Shown in pieces: positions 10,564 through 20,879 of a stretch of DNA of 64,000 nucleotides. Numbering within the stretch: the stretch's first letter is position 1; every line of letters begins with the position of its first letter. Origin of the DNA: Coemansia sp. RSA 487 (taxonomy: Eukaryota; Kickxellomycota; Kickxellomycetes; Kickxellales; Kickxellaceae); assembly GCA_027577595.1 (NCBI GenBank), contig JANBRJ010000002.1, positions 1-64,000 on the forward strand, given 5' to 3'. The notes beneath the pieces are model-generated. The model saw only the letters and a program-made list of their open reading frames with translations. It made no database searches and was not told the DNA's origin. The translations under genes and the position numbers were made by a program.

Positions 10564-12792
10564 CTACTGAACAATGGTCAACACTGGTTTGTAGTTGGTG
10601 ACGGTGAGCGCAGTGGTCCAGTCCTGGTCATCGCTTAAAGGAGCCGCCTCGCCAGAAGGCGCGTGGTACATGATCTGGGATATTCTGGACTTTGCATGTG
10701 CAGACCCGCCACCACACAGCTTTTCGGCGATTTTTGCCTTAAGCTCATCCAGCGTCAGCTCCGAGGGGAGACGGAGGGCAACCATGTCGTTGCCAAGCTT
10801 CACTTTGACCTTTACAGTCGAACTCTTTGCGGCAAGCCCGGCCATGCTCGAGTTGTGTGCAAGCTGCCGTGCTGTTGGTATGATGTAGTCTACATTGGCG
10901 CTCTTGGGATCCAGCGACTTGGACTTTGCGATAGGTGCCGTTACCAGGCCCCTTGCGTACATGCGGTGCACGTCCTCCACAGCGGTCTCGGTCGACGATG
11001 CCGAAGCAGGGGTGAATGCCGACTCCAGTGTGCTGTCCGACGACTGTGTTGGGGTGTGTTTGGGATGTGACGACGGCTGCAGTGTGTGCCGCATGCCGCG
11101 GTCCAGGGGGTGGGTTTGGCTCTGGCGGAGCTGCTGCTGCTGGCTGCTGCTGCCATTCGCAAGGATCGTGCTCTTGCGGGATCCAAACAGATGCTGGACA
11201 ATATGGCTTTCCACGACTTCTTCAGGCATGTCGTGCAAAAGCCCATTGACATACTCGTCAATCTCATTTCGCCGACGCTCGGCAATAGCATCGTTCAGAT
11301 AAAGCATGGACGAGCTGTGCATGGAGAAGCGGGCAAGCTTGAGGGGCGACGTTTCCCTGGGGAAGCTATCGTGGAGCTGGTTGCGGCAGCAGATAAAGTC
11401 ATCGTAACTACGGTACAGATTGCGCTCTTCGCCAGAGTAGAGCTTGAGCGAAACCTGAAACAGGTATGCGCCGTCCTTGCAGATGAAGGAGGGAACATTG
11501 ACGGTCTCTACATCGTGAGCAGCGAACGGCTGGAGGTTCTCGCTAGTCATATGCTGAAGAGAGCTGCCTGAGGGCTGCCGTCCCTTGTGCAACTGGCGGA
11601 ATGAGCTGCGGTCAGCAATCGAGCTCGTAGATGACGATGTAGTTAGGGCACGAGTGCGGGACTTTTGGATTGCAACGCCCTGGCCGCCCGGGATGCTTCC
11701 TATGCTCGACCGCGGCGTGGAAGATCTGTCGTCATCATATGTACTGCTGGAAGGCGAACCTGCCTGTGAAGAAGTGCGGGCTGCTGTGCCGCTGGCGGAA
11801 TTTCCGGTAGCCCCTGCAACGTCGCTTATCGTGGAAACGGAGCTGTTTGTTGAGCTCGACGTCCATTTATCGCGCTCATGCTTGTCCCATTCAACTGCAG
11901 TACGCAGCCGCATGCTGTTGCGGGTGAGGTATGTCTGCAGATCGCTGACTACAGCCCCAGAAATGTGGTCGCGCAGCTGGATATACGATGCAGGTACGAG
12001 GCCAGCAACGCCATTGTTTCTGTTGCCGGAAGCATGCTTGGCGATTAGCCAGTCCTCGGTGCTTTGCGCGACTATGAGCAGATCGTCGCCCTCGCGGACA
12101 GTTAGCTCGTTGCCATTCGCGGCATCGAAGCCATAGAGGGCTGTGCCGCGTGGCTCGACCATGACAAGCATCGGCGCAGAGGAATTGGCGCTGGTTGAAA
12201 GGCTATTGTTGCGCTGCTGCTGATGCTGCTGATGCTGCTGCTGATGCTGCTGCTGATGCTTGATGCTTGCTGTGCGAGTACGAAGAGATAGGGCTGCCAT
12301 GGAGTCGGCAATTGCATACCCTTCGCTAGGTCGCCGCTGTGATGACCGTCCATTGGACCCAATGCGCTGGGAGCCGTAGATGGAGCTTCCTGCAGGCACG
12401 CTGTGTGGAATTCCCAGCGATGCGCGGCCAGAAGGGTCGGCGCCAGGGATAAAATGCGAAGCCGCCGACGAGCCGGCGCTGTACGAGCTCGAGAGATTGG
12501 TGTTGGGCGGAGACGCGTTGGAGTCGGAGCGATTGATCCGGTTTATGCGCTCCTGGCGGGATTCCATGACCTCAAAATACGACGCCGGCACAAGCCCACG
12601 CTCTCCAGTCAGCGGATTTGAGACGTCGTACCACTGGTCGTTTTCGTGTGGGGTGGAGAGAACATAGAAGAAATCGTCCTTTTTGAATGTCAGCTCTGCG
12701 CTTTCTCTTGCAACGTAGTTGCGCAAGGCCCGAATGACGCGCTTTGGCGCTTGGACCTTGACTGCAGTCGACATGCGTTTAGAAAATCCCAT
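10564..12792 (-). CDS. BEM1: Polarity scaffold Bem1/Scd2: SH3-SH3-PX-PB1
   Basis: 742-residue scaffold that links Cdc42, its exchange factor and PAK kinase at growth sites. Domains in order are: SH3-1 at about residues 18-80 (VIRALRNYVARESAELTF to GLVPASYFE), SH3-2 at about 210-280 (GTALYGFDAANGNELTVREGDD stretch), PX at about 410-530 and a C-terminal PB1 at about 655-740 that would bind Cdc24-type PB1. The open frame extends upstream by about 240 residues, but that part lacks domain character. I place the start at ATG 12792, where similarity to Scd2-type N-termini (PKRVIRALR) begins. Linkers are Ser/Gln/His-rich and longer than in yeast Bem1 (551 residues). Confidence 0.88.
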   Translation of the reverse strand: MGFSKRMSTAVKVQAPKRVIRALRNYVARESAELTFKKDDFFYVLSTPHENDQWYDVSNPLTGERGLVPASYFEVMESRQERINRINRSDSNASPPNTNLSSSYSAGSSAASHFIPGADPSGRASLGIPHSVPAGSSIYGSQRIGSNGRSSQRRPSEGYAIADSMAALSLRTRTASIKHQQQHQQQHQQHQQQRNNSLSTSANSSAPMLVMVEPRGTALYGFDAANGNELTVREGDDLLIVAQSTEDWLIAKHASGNRNNGVAGLVPASYIQLRDHISGAVVSDLQTYLTRNSMRLRTAVEWDKHERDKWTSSSTNSSVSTISDVAGATGNSASGTAARTSSQAGSPSSSTYDDDRSSTPRSSIGSIPGGQGVAIQKSRTRALTTSSSTSSIADRSSFRQLHKGRQPSGSSLQHMTSENLQPFAAHDVETVNVPSFICKDGAYLFQVSLKLYSGEERNLYRSYDDFICCRNQLHDSFPRETSPLKLARFSMHSSSMLYLNDAIAERRRNEIDEYVNGLLHDMPEEVVESHIVQHLFGSRKSTILANGSSSQQQQLRQSQTHPLDRGMRHTLQPSSHPKHTPTQSSDSTLESAFTPASASSTETAVEDVHRMYARGLVTAPIAKSKSLDPKSANVDYIIPTARQLAHNSSMAGLAAKSSTVKVKVKLGNDMVALRLPSELTLDELKAKIAEKLCGGGSAHAKSRISQIMYHAPSGEAAPLSDDQDWTTALTVTNYKPVLTIVQ
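12214..12260 (-). repeat. CAG/CAT-type repeat encoding a Gln/His tract
   Basis: Imperfect CTG/ATG trinucleotide repeats (plus strand) encode an alternating Gln and His tract between the two SH3 domains of Bem1. Confidence 0.85.
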
Positions 12793-15700
12793 TGTCTGTT
12801 TCGCTGGGTGCTTTTTGTTTGTTTCAGGCGTCCAGGATAAAGCAGGTGTGGGCGTTGAGTGACTTTTGAGGATGTTTAGACAAGCTGCAGAAGAATGGAG
12901 ATGGTGCAAGTACGTGCGAAAGAGAGAAATAGAGAAGAGTGGTTGCAGTAGAGATGCCCAGGTTAGGAAGGAGAATAAGAAGAGGAAGAGCAAACGGACA
13001 CAGAATAAGACAAGGTAGGGTTGCCTGGTGCCTGTGTGCAGGTTTGCAAAGGTGGCCTCGTCAGTATCCAAAATGTGCTGTCCCTTTGTCTGAAAAGAAA
13101 GCAGACGAAGAAGGCGGGATTTGTGCGAAAAAGACCGTGCCAGGTTTGTCTTTCTGCGCAAGCTGTGTGGCCCTTTCCCCCCAAAAAAATCTCGTGGTGG
13201 TGAAGGTCGCAGAAAGAAGACAAGTCCTTTGTGAATTGTACAAAAGGCTTCGTGTTTATTCCTCGCTTCTAGCGTGGTTTGGATGTGCACAGCGCGTTCC
13301 TTTCTTCTTTTTTGCCCGACACACTGTGCTACGTTGAGTGTGGCGATTGCGCGCAAGGTTTTTTTGCAGCAAGCGAGGTCAGCAGGACTAGGCTCAAAAG
13401 CAAAAGAAAATACAGCGACAATAGCGGTGTGTGTATGTGGCGTGCGGCTTCCAAGAGCGTACAGATCTAAACTATAGGGCGGACAGGCCGTTAGAGCAGA
13501 CCAAGAGGTGAGCAAGAAAAAGCAAAGAGGGTTTAATTAGCACAAACAAGTTGAGCAGAGCGAGGGAATGCTGGAGAGATAGAGTCGGGAGAGTTGCCAG
13601 TTCCAGGGACATGTGTCCCTCTTTCTTCCAGCAGCAGAATAGACAGATGCACGCAAAAGTGGTGGCATGAGATATCAACTGAGCCCGTATCCGAATACAT
13701 GGCACAGAGCGGGGGGCATGTAGTGCGCCAGTGCGTATCCGAGATCCAGAACCATGTGCATGTTGGCGATATGGAAGCGTCTTTAAACGCAGATGCACTG
13801 TCACAGTTTACAAGGAGGTGAGCAGTACGTACAGATCTGCCGAGCGATAGAGGGTTTTAGCGGGAAATGAACAAGACGAGATGAAAAAGTGTGTAGCAGA
13901 AGCGAAAGATGGGAGGAAAAGATGAGCAGTGGCCACGTCAACCCAAGCACAAGCAAAGAGACCATCGTTGAGCGATTGGGAATTTCGCCGGGAACAGTAA
14001 ATCTACAGTTCTACGCCTTACTATATTACTGCTGGCCGTCAGACGACAGTAGCCCAAAGCACCAAGCATGGTGCCTGCTTCTGTAAACTGCGCGGTCCCT
14101 TTCTTCCCAAGATACAACATTCCCTCCTCTGGCGTGTGGAGCCAGGAGAGAATAAAAGAAATCAATGCAAAACGGCTCCTGCTTCATGGAACGGGATGGC
14201 TTTGACTGGGCTGGCTGTCTGGCTAGCCAGCGGAGGAATATAATGCAAACCAAGCAATGTCCATTCTTCTTTGTTCTCCGCAAGGAGGGGGAGAGCTCTG
14301 CTTGTTTATTTTTGCATGATCCAGACAGAACCAATGTTTACAAATGTATTTTGAATATTAAACACAAGCGGCTGTTATTTCTAATTGTAGTTGGATCTGC
14401 CTGGTCACAAAGCAACATTTTACACACAATGTATGGCCAGAGCAACAGCGAATAATAAATAAATAGAAACGGAGAAAGCGTCAGTGAAAGGCAAAAACGG
14501 TGGCCATCTATTTTGCCTACCGAGAACGACGTAGAAGCACAGGGAACGGGAACAACTTAAAGTAAACCACTGGTATTCCTTACATTTGGCTATTAGTGGC
14601 GGCGATTTCAAGAATGACAGTAGTGGAGGAAGGGTTGAATATACCGAAGCTACCAGATGAAGAGCAAAGAAAGGGAAGGGAAAACACGTTGCGTTAAGAA
14701 ATAAACGGGGCAGGAAAACGCACTGTCCTTTTTGTCATGTCGTAGACTTTGTTCACAAGTGCACAGCATGGCGCTGCAGACAGCCAGAGTAAAAGCACTC
14801 ATTTCCTTTTCGATTCAGAACGGGCGATAGCGTGCAAACGCATGAAATTGCTGCCACAGCCATTGGCCATCATTGGGTTTATTGGCCTGCTGCTGGCCGA
14901 TCCTTCCGTTGTTGCGTAAGTCGCTGTTGGCCATGTGTGCAGGCATGCTGCTTCGTTTTCAGCCTGTGGTGCAATATATTAAAACTATTTTGCTGCTGCA
15001 AACGCATGTCATGCTCTCTCAGCACCAAGCGAAAGCAGGCTGGCGTTCATTTGTTTTTCATTCCTTGACAGTTTTCGTTCAGACTTTGTGTGCCATGGCG
15101 GCTATCTGCATACATGCAAAGAAGAAACTTTTTTTATTTATTTTAGTTCGGACAGCCCCATGTGTGAATATGGCCCACAGAGATAGAACGCACTGTTGAT
15201 TGTTCACCGCCCGCTGTTTGCTTGTTTTTCTGGCTACGATATACACGTAGATCCAGCACACACATCAGAAGATACCATCCGTTTTTAGAAAGTGTGGAAA
15301 TTGCCCAAGACTTGCTGAACAGACGAAAATGCTAAGACATTATTAAATTTCCTTCCGTATCTCGTTTGTGTGTAATTGGCTAGCTATCGGTTGATCGGTT
15401 ACTAAATATGTCTTTATCATATCATTCAGCCCACCCAAGTGGTCTCCCCACGTACCGAAAATCGGTAATTATGAAATTCGGCTTTAATATCCTCCAAAAA
15501 TGTGGTCATAAAAGAATAAAGTGATGACAAAAAAGTGATGAATGCCGCTGATTTTGCCAAAAAAAAAAAGCTGACAATGTGAATGTCATCTCTCCTGACT
15601 GGTCTGTGTACCTTTTATTACAGCTGAAGCTCAGGAAAGTAAGCTCAAAAGCGAATACAATTGTGGATCCAATCAGGAACATCTAACCCCCGATAATCAG

Positions 15701-15942
15701 ATGACATTGAAAATGCACTGATTAAATCACCAGAATATTTTACGTGACAAACAAAAAAAGCTGTCGCGAAAAGAGAGGATTTCAAAACGCGACGTTTTCC
15801 CACAAACTCAGAGGGTTTGTTTTTTTTTCGTTTCCTGACTCAAAGGTTCAATCTATTACATACTTTGGCAGCTAATTTGTACAATCTCTCCCTCCCACTT
15901 CTTTTTTAAATACGAAAGGAATCACCTCCAACCACACGTAGC
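12793..15942. other. 3.1-kb gene-poor region
   Basis: No gene that I can support. The part near 12.8-13.5 kb is the long BEM1 upstream region, where the BEM1 frame happens to stay open. The rest has scattered short frames on both strands with no domain, no family signature and no splice logic. It is AT-moderate with T-rich and A-rich runs. A perfect TGACTCA (AP-1/Gcn4-type) site lies at 15836-15842, about 100 bp before the TRF/Tbf1-like gene. Long leaders or non-coding transcripts are possible but not shown. Confidence 0.4.
15836..15842 (+). promoter_or_regulatory. TGACTCA motif upstream of TRF/Tbf1-like gene
   Basis: Perfect match to the Gcn4/AP-1 palindrome about 100 bp before the ATG at 15943. 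A Gcn4-type bZIP is encoded 5 kb away, but functional linkage is inference. Confidence 0.35.
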
Positions 15943-18816
15943 ATGGCTGCACGAGGAACGCGGCCGCCCAGGTCAAACAACCCACGGACAAGGTCGCAGG
16001 CCACGAGTACCCGTGGCCGCAGGGGTGCTCAGGGTGCATCAGGCTTAAACAGGCGCGGAAGGATATCCAGAAGCAGCCTGTCCCCCACCACAAGAGGGCG
16101 AGGCGCAGCACAGCAGCAGAGGAAATCGGCACCTTTGCACAAGCCCTCCGACACACACCAGAAGGAGCCAGACGAGCATGTAAATCTCACTACAGTATCA
16201 TTAGGCGAAAAGGAAAATAATCCAGGACCAGCAGCATCTGCAGCAGAATCTTCTAGCGGAAGCGACGAGGAAAGCTCTGATGATCAAACTGAAAGCAGCG
16301 CAGTCGTAAGTGAAAAGGAGAGTCGTAACAGCAGCAACTACAATGACAGCGACAGTGACAGTAAAAGCGACAGCGGTGACAGTGAAGATAGCAGTACTGG
16401 TGACGGCGAAAGCGCAGAGCCTGTCCAGAAGAACTCCGATAATCAGAATTCAAACACAGAGCAGCACCAATTAACAGCTGCCACTACCGACCAGACGCCA
16501 ACGGATACAAACGGATCCACAATTAGCATCATCGCAAGGCTTAATGCTAGTGAGCCATTGCTAGACCATGGTCTGGCGGTGCAGGTGGATTCCTATGATC
16601 AGAATCTAAATGAGGATGACGAGCGGGAGACTGACCAGCCGTTTGGTAGCCGTGGCACTGCTGCCGACCTTGCAGTGCTTGACTACATGTCCGATTGCAT
16701 CCTCGACGAGGTCAGTTCAGCTGAGTTGCTTACAAAGAGCTCATCGGCGATGAATCTAACAGGTACTGGCCACTTGGATGCCGAATCCGTGGATGGCGCC
16801 AACGTGGCGATGCGGCGACTAGACTGTCTGGCTCGCGAGCAGGCACTGTTTCGGCGGAACCATTTTACGCGTGGCTTGTTTTTGGACAACAAACATCGGC
16901 CGTCTGACGAACTGAGCCTTGAGAGGTGGTTTATGAGCCTTGGGCGGATCAATGTTGCGACATTTGCGCTGCTTATTTTCCGGCCACAAGCTGTTGTTGC
17001 AGAGACCGTTGCCAAGAGTATGCCTAACCATGAGCGCATTATCGCCAGTCTTGGACTAAGGGCAGCGGCCCAGGCGTTTTTCGAGCATATTGTCCCGCTT
17101 AACAAACGAAACGCTGATACGCTTAGTCTACTAGTTGATATACAGACGCAGATGTGGCTGCTTGCTGCAAACGATGAGGCCAGCCTGCAGGAGATAATTG
17201 CAGGCGAGCGAAGCACCAGCGACGACTCGATTAAAAAGCTACTGTCCATCTACCCACATACCGATTATGACGACGACTGCCTACAGCTCTTTGACACTCT
17301 AGGCGTGTCCATGTACCGTTCAGAAGTCAACCGTCGTCTTAACAGAATATCTGGAGGCAAACTGAATATCACCCGGTCGCAGTTTCCGATAAACGATCTA
17401 TGGATATCATTATCAGAGTATTGTATTGCAAAGGTGGCAGGCGAGTCTCCGTGCGTTATACGCCATACTCTGTCTGACAAGGGACCAGAGGGTAGCGATT
17501 TTGAGCTTGCAGCCGACGACGAAGACATCAGCGACAGCCTTAGAATCGACGAGCCTGTAGATGAAAGCTTTGAAATCACTATATTCAAAGAACCCGAAAG
17601 CAAGGATTCTGCTGTGCCGACAACAACAGTGACGGACATAATAGACAGCAACGGATCTAGCGCTAAGGCCAGAAATGGAGACACTTCTATTGATCCATCG
17701 TTTTTAGAAGAACGACGGGTTGCGGTGCTGTTGAGAGATGCGTTATCTGATAATTATCTGGATGACTTAATGGCAAAGCTCGATGCAGAGCCCATTGATG
17801 TTTCGCAGCCACGAATGAGAACACGCATGTCTGAAAGAACACAACCAGTACAGCCTGCACGCACGGGGCTGGCGCCAGATGCGGCCGATGACGGCAGGTT
17901 CCGACTGCAGATTGGCGAGAGCGACGATGGGTGGGATGTAGGCAGCAACAACAACGATAAGCGTGCTGAGGAGCAAACAACCAATACGCCAAGCCCAATG
18001 CGTACTAGATCGCACGGGAAGAGGCAGCGTATATATTTGGGGAACGAGGACCACTACCTGGAAAGCAGCGACGACGAACATACCAATAGCAAGGTGCCCA
18101 GAATGAAGTCGGAAAGGGGAAAGCAGTACCGCGACTTGAGTGACCCTGAGGAAGCAGAATCGATGCAGCAAATTCTAAGCGTAATCAAGGGAACACCGCA
18201 GCCTAAAGGAGTGCGTTATTCGCCGCTAAAGCTTGGCTCGTCAACAGATGACGGGTTCCAGGGAAGGCGCGGAATCGCTGCAGAGGATATTTCAGAGCTT
18301 GTGCGCTCGCATAGCCCTGTTCGGTTCACGCAGTCTTTTGATGGATTCTCCGAGCCCGACGACGACGGTGCGAACAGTGAGGCTTCAGAAGCAGCTGGGA
18401 CACGGCGGCTCGTGCCAACAGCTAGCGCTGGCGAGGAGGACGCAGCTGAAAGGCTTGGACAGTACCAGCCAGTTCAGCGCGCTCAGAAGGAGCCGGATGA
18501 GACGGATGATGAATACGATGGCGATGGTAAGCCCCGGCTAAGAGCCAGACGATTGTCGCGCAAAACAAAGCAGCAGACTCAGCACCGGACCCGGTGGACA
18601 CAAGAAGAGGAAGAATGCTTTGTGCGTGCGATGTACGAGCACGGCAATGGCTGGACGGCCATCCTCGGCGAGCACGGCGTCAACGGGACCGTCGATCACA
18701 TTTTGGCTAAGCGTAACCGAGAGAACCTCAAGGACAAGGCGCGTAACATAAAGATACGGCTGATGCGTGAGGGCAAGCCACTTGGTCCATTTTCCAATGC
18801 CTGCGGACGCTTGTGA
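15943..18816 (+). CDS. Telobox Myb protein, TRF/Tbf1/Taz1-like
   Basis: 957-residue single-exon protein. The N-terminus is basic and RG-rich, then a Ser/Asp/Glu-rich acidic stretch at about residues 95-160. A helical central part at about 285-480 (around CLAREQALFRRNHFTRGLF) is placed where TRF-type dimerisation domains lie. The C-terminal 75 residues form one Myb/SANT domain: RTRWTQEEEECF opens helix 1, and NRENLKDKARNIKIRL carries the telobox helix 3. The form LKDKARN is the telobox variant I associate with fungal Tbf1/Taz1 rather than the animal LKDKWRT. It likely binds double-stranded TTAGGG-type repeats at telomeres and perhaps promoters. The central domain assignment is weaker than the Myb call. 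Confidence 0.72.
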   Translation: MAARGTRPPRSNNPRTRSQATSTRGRRGAQGASGLNRRGRISRSSLSPTTRGRGAAQQQRKSAPLHKPSDTHQKEPDEHVNLTTVSLGEKENNPGPAASAAESSSGSDEESSDDQTESSAVVSEKESRNSSNYNDSDSDSKSDSGDSEDSSTGDGESAEPVQKNSDNQNSNTEQHQLTAATTDQTPTDTNGSTISIIARLNASEPLLDHGLAVQVDSYDQNLNEDDERETDQPFGSRGTAADLAVLDYMSDCILDEVSSAELLTKSSSAMNLTGTGHLDAESVDGANVAMRRLDCLAREQALFRRNHFTRGLFLDNKHRPSDELSLERWFMSLGRINVATFALLIFRPQAVVAETVAKSMPNHERIIASLGLRAAAQAFFEHIVPLNKRNADTLSLLVDIQTQMWLLAANDEASLQEIIAGERSTSDDSIKKLLSIYPHTDYDDDCLQLFDTLGVSMYRSEVNRRLNRISGGKLNITRSQFPINDLWISLSEYCIAKVAGESPCVIRHTLSDKGPEGSDFELAADDEDISDSLRIDEPVDESFEITIFKEPESKDSAVPTTTVTDIIDSNGSSAKARNGDTSIDPSFLEERRVAVLLRDALSDNYLDDLMAKLDAEPIDVSQPRMRTRMSERTQPVQPARTGLAPDAADDGRFRLQIGESDDGWDVGSNNNDKRAEEQTTNTPSPMRTRSHGKRQRIYLGNEDHYLESSDDEHTNSKVPRMKSERGKQYRDLSDPEEAESMQQILSVIKGTPQPKGVRYSPLKLGSSTDDGFQGRRGIAAEDISELVRSHSPVRFTQSFDGFSEPDDDGANSEASEAAGTRRLVPTASAGEEDAAERLGQYQPVQRAQKEPDETDDEYDGDGKPRLRARRLSRKTKQQTQHRTRWTQEEEECFVRAMYEHGNGWTAILGEHGVNGTVDHILAKRNRENLKDKARNIKIRLMREGKPLGPFSNACGRL

Positions 18817-18844
18817 GCACATCCAGTTATTTTTCTTTTACTGA

Positions 18845-18871
18845 GGGAGGTTTGTATAAATACAACCTCCC
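18845..18871 (+). other. Short hairpin downstream of TRF/Tbf1-like gene
   Basis: GGGAGGTTTGTA and TACAACCTCCC form an 11-bp stem with one bulge and a small loop, 29 bp past the stop codon. It would lie in the 3' UTR; role unknown. Confidence 0.5.
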
Positions 18872-20111
18872 AGACTGTATTTGGGTTTGGATGAATTTCG
18901 GATGAGGAAATAAGAGTAGAGAAATACATGCACTTGGAATTCTGCAAAAGATGTTTATAAATCATCCCATCCTCACACGGCCCTTTCCCGTATATATTAT
19001 ATTTGGTCTGGCTCTACTGCTTAGCCTATCATAGAGCCTTTAAGGATTGTACTAATTTTTCCAACATCAGGATGAGAATTTGGCTTGAATTTTCCCTTCC
19101 GTCTAGGGTGTGTCTGCTCCCAGCTTCAAAATCCTCAGCTTGATGCTTGGATGAACCATTTTTTACAACGATGTCCCCCACTTGCAATAGACATCCAAAT
19201 ATAATCTTGTTACAAATCAACATTTTAATGCTGTTTATGTGGCACACCAGCTACATTGAAATTTAAAATAACCACTGATAGCCTATGCAAAATCAGGTAT
19301 GTCCCAGGACATTTCGATTGCAGCGCGTAGCTGACCCCAGAGCAGCAACATTATCCACTCAAGCTACAGCAGACGCAAGAGGAATGGCAATAAACGCAAC
19401 AGCAGCTAGAAGAACTATGTGGCTATGTGAGACACAACGAATTAAACGAATGGATGGACAAGAGCAGGAGAAGAAGCTTGATAGGTGAGCATTTAAAGAA
19501 CACCACCGTCAACTCGATCAGAAGCAGTGCCAAACACACCATCAGCAAATACAACTGCAAATTTGCCATCTCATTAGACGCACTGCTGTTGCGACCACTT
19601 CTGCTGCTGACCATCAGTAAAAACGAACCATAAGCGGCCTTGTGGCTTTATCCCTGGCGATGGACACCTCTCAAGAGGACCCCTTGTGGTAGACTTCTCT
19701 TCGAACTGTTTTAATAAGGGGGTTCATTTCTAAGGTAATAAGGTGTGTAAATAGGCCTTTGGGGGTTTCGAATCCTAACACATACTTTTGATTTTCTAGT
19801 ATTTTTCGTTTGATACTTTTGCAAACTCACACATCATGAAAACGCTGTCATGCAAAACATCCTTTCTCCCAAATAGCGTTTCAATCGCGTTAGAGTTTGC
19901 GCTGGGGCAACTCAATAATGTGCTATGGTCAGTTAAGGAGAAGGGAACATTGCGACTTTCACAAACTGGGATCAAGAACCAGGTGAAACAGGTTTTATTT
20001 CAGGCTGTTCCTGATCAGAATCTACAGCAGGATAGGGGAACTGCCATCGATTGTCAATGCGCATGTGATTTATTTAAAATCGAAATCTTTGTGGTCGAGA
20101 TTCGACCCAAC
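18872..20111. other. Gene-poor region with a possible decayed coding remnant
   Basis: No intact gene. At about 19285-19640 the plus strand has codon-like texture (Gln-, Glu-rich words in more than one frame) that no single frame carries through. It reads like an old, broken coding fragment of unknown family, host gene or mobile element. I cannot assign it and give it low confidence. The remainder is AT-rich and featureless to my reading. Confidence 0.3.
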
Positions 20112-20170
20112 TTTGCCACGAAAAAAAGCACACGGCCCGCCACGGGCTGTGTGCTTTTTTTCGTGGCAAA
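20112..20170. other. Near-perfect 28-bp hairpin
   Basis: Arms at 20112-20139 and 20143-20170 are inverted repeats with one mismatch (a G-T that becomes a G-U pair in plus-strand RNA) and a 3-nt loop CCA. Each arm begins TTTGCCACG, followed by seven A, then GCACAC. No terminal direct repeats or transposase are seen. It lies about 470 bp before the first uORF of the Gcn4-like gene. Confidence 0.9.
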
Positions 20171-20642
20171 CACATTGGCATAGTAGCATAGCGATGATTG
20201 GCTGGATGCAGAATCTGACAGAGGTGAAAATTTTTTTTGGGGGAAGGATGGAAAAGAGATGTGCCGCCGTAATGATTCATATCTTTTTTTCTTTTCACAG
20301 AAGAGGAAAAAGGCAAGGCCCATTCGTTTTTTCATATTTTTCCGCCTCTGCCTCCCACCAAGAGAGGACTTCTTTATATACCCCCGGCCCTCCTTTGGTG
20401 ACTCAAAAGCGCTGCAATCCCATCTTTCTTTTCTCCATCATTCCAGAAGATATTTTCTACTCTTTATTTTTGACAGCTCTGCACTATCTCTTGCTGCTTT
20501 TTCCTATTGACTCTTAATAGCTCCAGGTCATCTATTTCATCTATTGCGCCATATTTTTGTTCTATTCGGCGCCAAAGCTTTGCAGCTCTTTTGCTTTTAA
20601 CCCCCCTGTTTTTAGAAGATCTATACGAGACTAATAGCCAAG
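20171..20642 (+). promoter_or_regulatory. Promoter and early leader of the Gcn4-like gene
   Basis: Pyrimidine-rich stretch with a TATATA element at 20375-20380. Between that element and uORF1 at 20643 there is no ATG, so uORF1 would be met first by scanning ribosomes. A perfect TGACTCA lies at 20399-20405 and a TGACTC half-match at 20508-20513, which would allow autoregulation by the bZIP product. Confidence 0.55.
20399..20405 (+). promoter_or_regulatory. TGACTCA, candidate autoregulatory Gcn4 site
   Basis: Perfect Gcn4/CPC1 recognition palindrome about 20 bp past the TATA-like element of a gene encoding a Gcn4-type bZIP. Autoregulation through such sites is known for some fungal cross-pathway control genes; here it is inferred. 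Confidence 0.45.
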
Positions 20643-20663
20643 ATGGCTGCTCGTGTCTTCTAA
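20643..20663 (+). CDS. uORF1 of the Gcn4-like gene, 6 codons
   Basis: First ATG downstream of the TATA-like element. It encodes MAARVF then TAA. It ends 97 nt before uORF2 and 216 nt before the main ATG. A short first uORF that permits reinitiation is the hallmark of GCN4, CPC1 and ATF4 leaders. Confidence 0.6.
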   Translation: MAARVF

Positions 20664-20760
20664 ATTGTCGGGCGTATTACGCTTGACACCTTACTTTACA
20701 ACCCCCTTATAATAGTCTTATACTTTACAATTCTTTCGCCTTTACGAACTTTTGTTCATA

Positions 20761-20862
20761 ATGGCGTCGTTTGTAAAATTGTCAGAATGTCTTCGGACAC
20801 GCAACCAGCCTTTCACCACAGAGTGTGACTGCATCTACTACTCGTGCTTTTTAATTCATTGA
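20761..20862 (+). CDS. uORF2 of the Gcn4-like gene, 33 codons
   Basis: Second leader ATG, 33 residues then TGA at 20860-20862, only 17 nt before the main ATG at 20880. Reinitiation after such a long uORF so close to the main start should be poor, so under normal conditions it would block the bZIP frame. A nested out-of-frame ATG at 20787 gives a further 13-codon frame that ends inside uORF2. Confidence 0.6.
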   Translation: MASFVKLSECLRTRNQPFTTECDCIYYSCFLIH

Positions 20863-20879
20863 ACTAGCAGCAAAAAAAC

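Noticed and set aside
12793-13515. Upstream continuation of the BEM1 frame
   Set aside because: The frame is open, but the residues are low-complexity and unlike Bem1 N-termini; ATG 12792 begins the conserved part.
14832-15068. Cys-rich plus-strand frame
   Set aside because: Starts with a non-ATG codon, irregular Cys spacing and hydrophobic composition; not similar to the micropeptide family.
19750-19790. B-box-like GGTTTCGAATCC
   Set aside because: No T stem, acceptor or A box around it.
20054-20335. Frames running through the hairpin on both strands
   Set aside because: They exist only because the inverted repeat mirrors itself; no coding signal.
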